Of a DNA stretch of 8,595 nucleotides, positions 5,132 through 8,595 are shown in pieces (the stretch's first letter is position 1; every line of letters begins with the position of its first letter). This stretch comes from Nanohaloarchaea archaeon SW_4_43_9 (lineage in GTDB: Archaea; Nanohalarchaeota; Nanosalinia; Nanosalinales; Nanosalinaceae), in the NCBI GenBank assembly GCA_003009815.1, contig PXPD01000003.1:11730-20324 (forward strand), given 5' to 3'. The position numbers were made by a program, and so were the translations under genes. The notes under the pieces were generated by a model that worked only from the letters and a program-made list of their open reading frames with translations, was not told where the DNA came from and did no database searches.

Positions 5132-5514
5132 CGTCGACTGTAAAAATCTCTCAATTTTATTTGCTTCTCCCTCTCTTCCTCCCTATAGAAATTGTATTCC
5201 CTGACAATCCATCGGGTTAACAGATTCTTTACAGACTCTATCTGCGCATCTGCCAGTTCTTTCTCAGGTCGGATCCTATGTGACATAAACAGCTGTTCCC
5301 TAGAAGTTGCGTTGCAGGCATGCATAGCCTTGTAAATCGGGTTCCCGGCCGTTGGAATCATAGGATCAGAGTCAGGCTCTTTCAGTTTTCTTTCAACAAT
5401 CCTGTCTGCATCATCCTTAACTTTATCTATACCCTGCTCCTTGATTAACCGGATATCATTTTCATCCAGTCTGGGCCTGGTCTTGTCTCTTCCCGGGAGT
5501 TTCAGCTTTCTCAT
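5128..5514 (-). CDS. DUF4186-like protein (128 aa)
   Basis: This resembles DUF4186 proteins. An N-terminal helical part (DIRLIKEQGIDKVKDDADRIV, about 20-40) precedes the family core PTAGNPIYKAMHACNATSREQLFMSHRI (54-81), which corresponds to the family's G-H/N-P-V-x-x-A-x-H-A-T pattern. The C-terminal helix ADAQIESVKNLLTRWIVREY (88-107) matches the family's closing 'ii.RWI..q' helix. From memory, bacterial members have a cysteine-rich segment (TCCRxCLxKWH) after the HAT; here it is replaced by CNATSREQLFMSH, keeping H65, C67 and H79 only. The extreme N-terminus and the tail are basic and highly charged. Function of the family is unknown. The ATG at 5514 has a TTAAAT TATA hexamer beginning 29 nt upstream (leaderless). 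Its TAA overlaps the HisRS stop in TTAA. Confidence 0.72.
   Translation of the reverse strand: MRKLKLPGRDKTRPRLDENDIRLIKEQGIDKVKDDADRIVERKLKEPDSDPMIPTAGNPIYKAMHACNATSREQLFMSHRIRPEKELADAQIESVKNLLTRWIVREYNFYREEEREKQIKLRDFYSRR
5154..5170 (+). terminator. T-rich terminator candidate after hisS
   Basis: ATTTTATTTGCTTCTCC lies about 22 nt after the HisRS TAA, inside the 3' end of the opposing gene. The pyrimidine-rich tract continues to about 5181. It is plausible as a U-tract terminator, but it also encodes Lys/Arg/Glu codons of the DUF4186-like protein. Confidence 0.4.
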
Positions 5515-5537
5515 GCCTGTAATTATGTTTCGAAATG

Positions 5538-5543
5538 ATTTAA
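5538..5543 (-). promoter_or_regulatory. TATA box of the DUF4186-like gene
   Basis: The minus strand reads TTCTTAAATCA; TTAAAT begins 29 nt before the ATG at 5514, predicting a leaderless mRNA. A palindromic TTTCGAAA (5528-5535) lies between the TATA box and the start codon, where a repressor could bind, but this is weak evidence on its own. Confidence 0.55.
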
Positions 5544-5569
5544 GAATGGAGACTTAGAAAATCTCTGTA

Positions 5570-5962
5570 TCATCTGGTCGTCAACCAGTTTCTGGCGCCG
5601 AAATTAACTTCCAGCGTGTTTAAGATGGATTCAATGGGGCCTGTATCAGACCTGATGCACCAAGTAGGAAAATCGATCAATAGATGTGATAGAGGCCTAA
5701 ACCTGGGATTGAACTTTTCCAGCTCCACCACACAATCCTCCTCTCTGTTCTCAACATTTGAAAGATCCTTGAGATGAAGGCTGTCTCGAACTTTATTGTC
5801 TCTGTAGTTTCTAACATTTAAATTCACTACGAAACCTACTATATCGTAGAATGAGAGCCTGGTTCGCTTCATATCCGACTTTAGATTCTGGAATTTATCT
5901 CTGCTGATCTCTCTTTCAACACAGTAGCTCTCGAATTTGATGCCGGAGATTTTCTCCTCCAT
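5570..5962 (-). CDS. Hypothetical protein, unrecognised (130 aa)
   Basis: I do not recognise this protein. From the ATG at 5962 it is 130 residues with no transmembrane segment or signal peptide and is less acidic than its neighbours. Residues 1-40 are mixed charged (MEEKISGIKFESYCVEREIS). A hydrophobic strand-like stretch lies at about 40-50 (IVGFVVNLNV), a Glu/Asn-rich linker at about 66-80, and a C-terminal part with FPTWCIRSDTG and LNTLEVNFGARNWL. Three cysteines are scattered (C14 plus two later), with no CxxC motif. The frame is open to 6082 with other ATGs at 6016 and 6082, but those overlap the GTPase start. ATG 5962 has a TATA box centred 26 nt upstream that also serves the GTPase, which decides the start. 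Codon use looks natural, supporting a real gene; otherwise this would be a 500-nt non-coding gap. Confidence 0.6.
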   Translation of the reverse strand: MEEKISGIKFESYCVEREISRDKFQNLKSDMKRTRLSFYDIVGFVVNLNVRNYRDNKVRDSLHLKDLSNVENREEDCVVELEKFNPRFRPLSHLLIDFPTWCIRSDTGPIESILNTLEVNFGARNWLTTR

Positions 5963-5983
5963 AGAAATCAGTTCAAAAGAGAG

Positions 5984-5992
5984 CTTAAAAAG
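5984..5992. promoter_or_regulatory. Single TATA box shared by two divergent leaderless genes
   Basis: CTTAAAAAG reads CTTTTTAAG on the other strand, a near-palindromic TATA box. Its centre (5988) is 27 nt before the GTPase ATG (6015) and 26 nt before the ATG of the 130-aa gene (5962). No other TATA candidate fits either gene better, so one TBP site may drive both directions. Confidence 0.6.
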
Positions 5993-6014
5993 AGTTTTCA
6001 AAAGATGATTCCAC

Positions 6015-7130
6015 ATGCCCCACAAAATCGGATTAGTTGGAAAACCTTCAGTTGGGAAATCAACATTCTTCAACGCCGCCACAATGAATACAGTAGACGA
6101 GGGAAACTATCCTTTCACAACAATTGAGCCATCCGTAGGAGAGGCTTATGTTCGGGTAGACTGTGCGGCACCAGACTTTGATGAGTCCTGCGACCCTAGA
6201 ACAGGCTTCTGTCATGACGGTACAAGACATGTCCCGGTTAAAATAGTGGATGTCGCCGGTCTGATTCCCGGTGCTCATGAAGGAAAAGGACTTGGAAACA
6301 AGTTCCTGACCGATCTCAACGAGACAGATGTTCTGATTCATATAGTGGATTTCTCTGGAGAAACAGATATCGAAGGAGAACCGACGGAAGGACATGATCC
6401 CCGGGAAGACATTGATTTCCTAGAGAACGAGCTAGATATGTGGTACCTAGAGATACTTGAAAAGGGACTCCGGAGATATGAGAACAAGAAAGGCCAGCAT
6501 GAACCAAAACTGGAGGAAGAGCTGGCCGAACAGATGTCAGCATTCAAAACCAACAAGAACGAGATCAAACAGATAATACTATCTCTAGGTCTGGAACTTG
6601 AACCGGAGAACTGGGATGAGGAAGATCAAGAAGAACTGGCGAGAACAATCAGGAAAGAGACCAAACCGATGGTGATCGCAGCTAATAAAATGGATACGGA
6701 GAAAGCACAGGAAAACTATGAAGAAATTATCAACGATTCGGAATACGAGGATCTGACTATTATTCCTTGCTCCGCTCATGCCGAGAAAGCGCTGAAAAAT
6801 GCGGCGAAAGAGGATGCAGTGGATTACTACCCCGAGTATAACGGAACAGGAGTTCAAGAAGCCATGGAAACCGCACTGTTCGACGAACTCGGAGTTATGG
6901 CGGTTTTTCCCGGAGGCGCAGACGGACTCGGCGACGAACACGGCAACATTCTACCCGATGTATTTCTGGTTCCGGAAGGAGCAACAGCCGAAGACTTTGC
7001 ATTCACAATCCACAGCGATTTAGGAGAAGGATTTCTACATGCAATCGACTGCAGAGAGAACCGACAGATCGGCTCAAACCATAAACTTGAGCATCTCGAT
7101 GTTATAGAAGTGGTATCAGCCAATCAATAG
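6015..7130 (+). CDS. Archaeal YchF-related Obg-family GTPase with TGS domain (371 aa)
   Basis: An Obg/HflX-like GTPase of the archaeal and eukaryotic YchF-related group, thought to work with ribosomes or RNA. The G domain comes first: P-loop G9-K-P-S-V-G-K-S-T17, switch region YPFTTIEPSVGEAYV (32-46), G3 D79-V-A-G82 followed by LIPGAHEGKGLGNKFL, a helical insertion with an acidic coiled coil (about 130-215), G4 N224-K-M-D227 and G5 S253-A. A C-terminal TGS domain follows (about 312-368, LPDVFLVPEGATAEDFAFTIHSD... up to DVIEVVSA). Cysteines at 50, 59 and 66 (CAAPDFDESC, GFC) occupy the segment that is Cys-rich in archaeal members. NKMD rather than a divergent G4 suggests GTP preference. ATG 6015 begins the family N-terminus MPHKIGLVGKPSVGKST and lies 27 nt from the shared TATA box. 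It is convergent with the secreted-protein gene, 13 nt apart. Confidence 0.95.
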   Translation: MPHKIGLVGKPSVGKSTFFNAATMNTVDEGNYPFTTIEPSVGEAYVRVDCAAPDFDESCDPRTGFCHDGTRHVPVKIVDVAGLIPGAHEGKGLGNKFLTDLNETDVLIHIVDFSGETDIEGEPTEGHDPREDIDFLENELDMWYLEILEKGLRRYENKKGQHEPKLEEELAEQMSAFKTNKNEIKQIILSLGLELEPENWDEEDQEELARTIRKETKPMVIAANKMDTEKAQENYEEIINDSEYEDLTIIPCSAHAEKALKNAAKEDAVDYYPEYNGTGVQEAMETALFDELGVMAVFPGGADGLGDEHGNILPDVFLVPEGATAEDFAFTIHSDLGEGFLHAIDCRENRQIGSNHKLEHLDVIEVVSANQ

Positions 7131-7141
7131 AAAAAGAAAGA
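7131..7141 (-). terminator. T-rich terminator candidate of the secreted-protein gene
   Basis: In the 13-nt gap beyond the stop at 7144 the minus strand reads TCTTTCTTTTT. This is a short U-tract consistent with archaeal termination. Confidence 0.45.
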
Positions 7142-7143
7142 AG

Positions 7144-7737
7144 CTAGAACAACCCTGAAAAGAGTTTCTTCAGGGAATCGAAGAGTTCTGTATCAGACCC
7201 TGGTAAAAGTGTGAGTTCTCCGCCAATTCCTGGATGGCTCAACGTTCTGATTGTTTCGTTGTTGTGTCTTACTTCGAGCTTGAAACTCTCTTTGTTGGAA
7301 AACTCTCCCTCATACTCGATCATAGTCAGTACCTGTGCACAGGCCTGAATCGATTCATTGCCGTTAGACTCAAGATCACTTACAGTTTTGACATTCAGGA
7401 TGTACTTGTCTTCGGACTCTTCAACTTCGTGTTGTATCACATGGCATGGCGTAGGCGCTACAATATGTCCGGTGAAAGTTACAGTATTATTTTCCTCAGA
7501 GAACTGAACATTTTCAAGTCTCGGCTTAGTGATGCTACTGGTACGGTTGACCATACTGGTCTCTGCCCTCCACTCAGTTCCGTTCTCTCCAACTGTGGTC
7601 GAAGCAGAAGCACTGGAGCCTGATGACATAATAGCCATCTCGCCTTCTCCTGGTTCCGGGCCTCCGACAACTGCAGTTGCACCGGAAACCATGAAAAATG
7701 CTGCCAGAAGTAGTACTGATAGATGGTGTAGTTTCAT
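7144..7737 (-). CDS. Secreted, probably N-glycosylated hypothetical protein (197 aa)
   Basis: An exported protein with a clear Sec signal peptide: MKLHH, a hydrophobic core LSVLLLAAFFMVSGATA (6-22) and a likely cleavage site after residues 20-22. No lipobox cysteine is seen. A Gly/Ser/Ala-rich stretch (25-50) is followed by a predicted beta domain (about 72-165) with two cysteines, C98 (APTPCHV) and C133 (QACAQV), likely to pair. The pattern VTFTGHIVAPTPCH...ACAQVLTMIEYEGEF resembles small exported haloarchaeal proteins I cannot name precisely. There are N-glycosylation sequons at N52, N64, N83, N127 and N160. The C-terminus (ELFDSLKKLFSGLF) is amphipathic and could contact the membrane. A TATA box (7760-7767) implies a leaderless mRNA from ATG 7737. 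The promoter carries the same TGTTCGA-type element as the DUF4349 and HTH promoters, suggesting co-regulation. Confidence 0.82.
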   Translation of the reverse strand: MKLHHLSVLLLAAFFMVSGATAVVGGPEPGEGEMAIMSSGSSASASTTVGENGTEWRAETSMVNRTSSITKPRLENVQFSEENNTVTFTGHIVAPTPCHVIQHEVEESEDKYILNVKTVSDLESNGNESIQACAQVLTMIEYEGEFSNKESFKLEVRHNNETIRTLSHPGIGGELTLLPGSDTELFDSLKKLFSGLF

Positions 7738-7759
7738 AACCTCGAGTATGTCCTCTCAA

Positions 7760-7767
7760 TTTATAAA
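7760..7767 (-). promoter_or_regulatory. TATA box of the secreted-protein gene
   Basis: TTTATAAA is a perfect palindrome. It begins 30 nt before the ATG at 7737, so the mRNA is probably leaderless. Read the other way it could also start a plus-strand transcript near 7790 for the HD gene, with a leader of about 40 nt. Confidence 0.65.
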
Positions 7768-7779
7768 GAAGATGCCGAT

Positions 7780-7799
7780 TGTTCGACTACTTCCTAACA
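7780..7799. promoter_or_regulatory. Second copy of the TGTTCGA-N6-xCxAACA operator-like element
   Basis: TGTTCGA (7780-7786), six spacer bases, then CCTAACA (7793-7799), which matches the TCGAACA arm of the 2160-2179 element at 5 of 7 positions with the same spacing. The 9-mer TTGTTCGAC is identical at 2159-2167 and 7779-7787. It ends 11 nt upstream of the TTTATA hexamer in both minus-strand promoters. On the plus-strand side an AAGTATAAA (7812-7820) sits at the matching 12-nt distance. Confidence 0.6.
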
Positions 7800-7830
7800 G
7801 TTTTTGACATTAAGTATAAAGAAGATTGTT

Positions 7831-8469
7831 ATGCTGGAAAAGGAAGAAAGGGAGGAGCTGAAGAATCGGTTGGAGCAGGAGTTCTCAGATTACTACGAGA
7901 TCGCTGGAGGCAAGAACTACCGTTTTTATCATCTTGAGGCGGTTCGAAAACTGGCGCTAAAACTCGCCGAGAAAATAGACGAAGATATCGATGAAAAAGT
8001 TCTGGAAACTGCTGCGCTTTACCATGACATCGGAAGAGTTGAGGATATAGAAAATGGAGAAATGGATCCGTTTAAAGGTCATGAAGGTCATGATGAAAGA
8101 GGTGCAGAAATAGTTGGAGAGTTTATTTCAGATTCTGTTTCAGAGGAAGAAATGGAAAAGATAGAGGGAATAATAAGAAATCATCATTCAGAAGCCCAGA
8201 CATTGGAGGGAAAAATTGTTCAGGACGCTGACGATCTCTCAAACTTTGGAGTCAATAACCTCTGGAGACAGATACATTACGCATCCTACTATGAACGAGA
8301 TCTCAAAGACAGCATTGAATACTTCTGGGATACAGCTATAGAACAGTATCAACAGAAAATCAAGGAAATGCATTTTGAGGAAAACAGAGAGATAGCGAGA
8401 AAACGACTAGAAAGACACAAGGAAGCGGTTGAAAACATTGAGAAGGAGATGAACGCGGAGGACTTCTGA
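7831..8469 (+). CDS. HD-domain phosphohydrolase (212 aa)
   Basis: A predicted metal-dependent phosphohydrolase of the HD superfamily. Residues numbered from ATG 7831: H34 (YRFYHLEAV), the HD pair H65-D66 (LYHDIGRVED), additional histidines H84 and H87 (KGHEGHDERGAEIV), H118/H119 (IIRNHHSE), and the closing D132/D134 (VQDADDLSNFG). This H...HD...H...H...D order suggests a two-metal site. The C-terminal 70 residues are a long charged helix region (EQYQQKIKEMHFEENREIARKRLERH), cytoplasmic. The substrate cannot be told; relatives hydrolyse nucleotides, cyclic nucleotides or (p)ppGpp. The start is uncertain: TTG 7804 is in frame upstream, a TATA-like AAGTATAAA (7812-7820) is too close to 7831, and GGGAGGAG (7850-7857) precedes an in-frame TTG at 7870. 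The stop TGA overlaps the ATG of the next gene, indicating an operon. Confidence 0.87.
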   Translation: MLEKEEREELKNRLEQEFSDYYEIAGGKNYRFYHLEAVRKLALKLAEKIDEDIDEKVLETAALYHDIGRVEDIENGEMDPFKGHEGHDERGAEIVGEFISDSVSEEEMEKIEGIIRNHHSEAQTLEGKIVQDADDLSNFGVNNLWRQIHYASYYERDLKDSIEYFWDTAIEQYQQKIKEMHFEENREIARKRLERHKEAVENIEKEMNAEDF

Positions 8470-8595
8470 TGGAAGAAATAGAAAATCTCAAGGAGCTGGA
8501 ACCCGGCGATAATATTCTATTCGGCGACAGAAAGCAGCCGCTGGAAGTCTCAAAGGTCGAAGAAGATAGAATCTTGGTTGCTGGACCTTCTGGCG
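8469..8595 (+). CDS. Small hypothetical protein, partial (3' end beyond window)
   Basis: ATG at 8469-8471 shares its A with the TGA stop of the HD gene (TGATG), a typical translational-coupling overlap. The 42 visible codons stay open to the window edge and read MEEIENLKELEPGDNILFGD, then a strand-turn-strand pattern (PLEVSKVEEDRILVAGPSG). This looks like a small beta-barrel or SH3/OB-like start, and resembles from memory small acidic haloarchaeal proteins of the form LEPGDxVLFGDR. I cannot name a function. Its coupling suggests it is made together with the HD hydrolase. Confidence 0.75.
   Translation, partial: MEEIENLKELEPGDNILFGDRKQPLEVSKVEEDRILVAGPSG

Noticed and set aside
6877..6883. A third TGTTCGA (operator half-site) inside the GTPase gene
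   Set aside because: It is within coding sequence (codons for Leu-Phe-Asp), with no TATA at the expected distance, so a chance match.
6585..7123. Several antisense frames over the GTPase 3' half
   Set aside because: Shadows of a strongly conserved GTPase/TGS coding region; no independent start signals.
7234..7807. Plus-strand frames opposite the secreted-protein gene
   Set aside because: The minus-strand frame has a signal peptide, TATA box and coherent protein features; the plus frames have none.
7944..7954. GGTTCGAAAAC resembling a tRNA T-loop
   Set aside because: It lies inside the HD gene (codons for Ala-Val-Arg-Lys-Leu) and no acceptor or anticodon stem can be built around it.
1..8595. 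CRISPR arrays, insertion sequences, long direct repeats, rRNA or tRNA genes
   Set aside because: Read for repeated spacers, terminal inverted repeats, transposase motifs and tRNA signatures; none seen.

Overview
The window looks like chromosomal DNA of a small, salt-in, halophilic archaeon, most likely a nanohaloarchaeon-like DPANN lineage. The reasons are archaeal information-processing genes (an MBF1-type zinc-ribbon/HTH factor, an archaeal-type histidyl-tRNA synthetase, an archaeal YchF/Obg-related GTPase with a TGS domain, a 55-residue histone-fold protein), strongly acidic proteins, moderate GC, archaeal TATA boxes about 26-30 nt before start codons (implying mostly leaderless mRNAs) and T-rich terminators. 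The lineage is an inference; there is no rRNA or tRNA in the window to fix it. I see no mobile element, CRISPR array or tRNA, so this reads as ordinary core plus lineage-specific chromosome.

Layout: (1) 13-707: a small acidic orphan gene (+) converging on a GNAT acetyltransferase (-); their stop codons overlap in one CTAG. (2) 708-1246: a 55-codon histone-fold gene (-) with its own TATA box and T-rich terminator, flanked by short non-coding stretches. (3) 1247-2762: two divergent membrane-protein genes, a DUF4349 protein (-) and a membrane-anchored winged-HTH regulator (+), around a perfect inverted repeat placed midway between their TATA boxes. (4) 2860-5514: MBF1 (+), a DUF457/YdjM-like membrane hydrolase (-), histidyl-tRNA synthetase (+), and a DUF4186-like protein (-), in tight divergent and convergent pairs. 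(5) 5570-7130: an unrecognised 130-aa protein (-) and the archaeal YchF-like GTPase (+), which appear to share a single TATA box. (6) 7144-8595: a secreted, sequon-rich protein (-), a divergent HD-domain phosphohydrolase (+) and a translationally coupled gene that runs off the window.

The most interesting signal is regulatory. The same 20-bp element, TGTTCGA-N6-(T/C)C(G/T)AACA, occurs in the divergent region 2117-2222 and again at 7780-7799. In three promoters (DUF4349, membrane HTH, secreted protein) a TCGAACA half-site lies exactly 12 nt upstream of the TATA hexamer and 42-43 nt before the start codon. All three products are membrane or exported proteins, and one is a membrane-tethered DNA-binding protein. 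I infer a small cell-envelope regulon with the HTH protein as its likely autoregulated controller. The remaining genes are housekeeping (translation, chromatin, transcription) and are not obviously functionally linked to one another.
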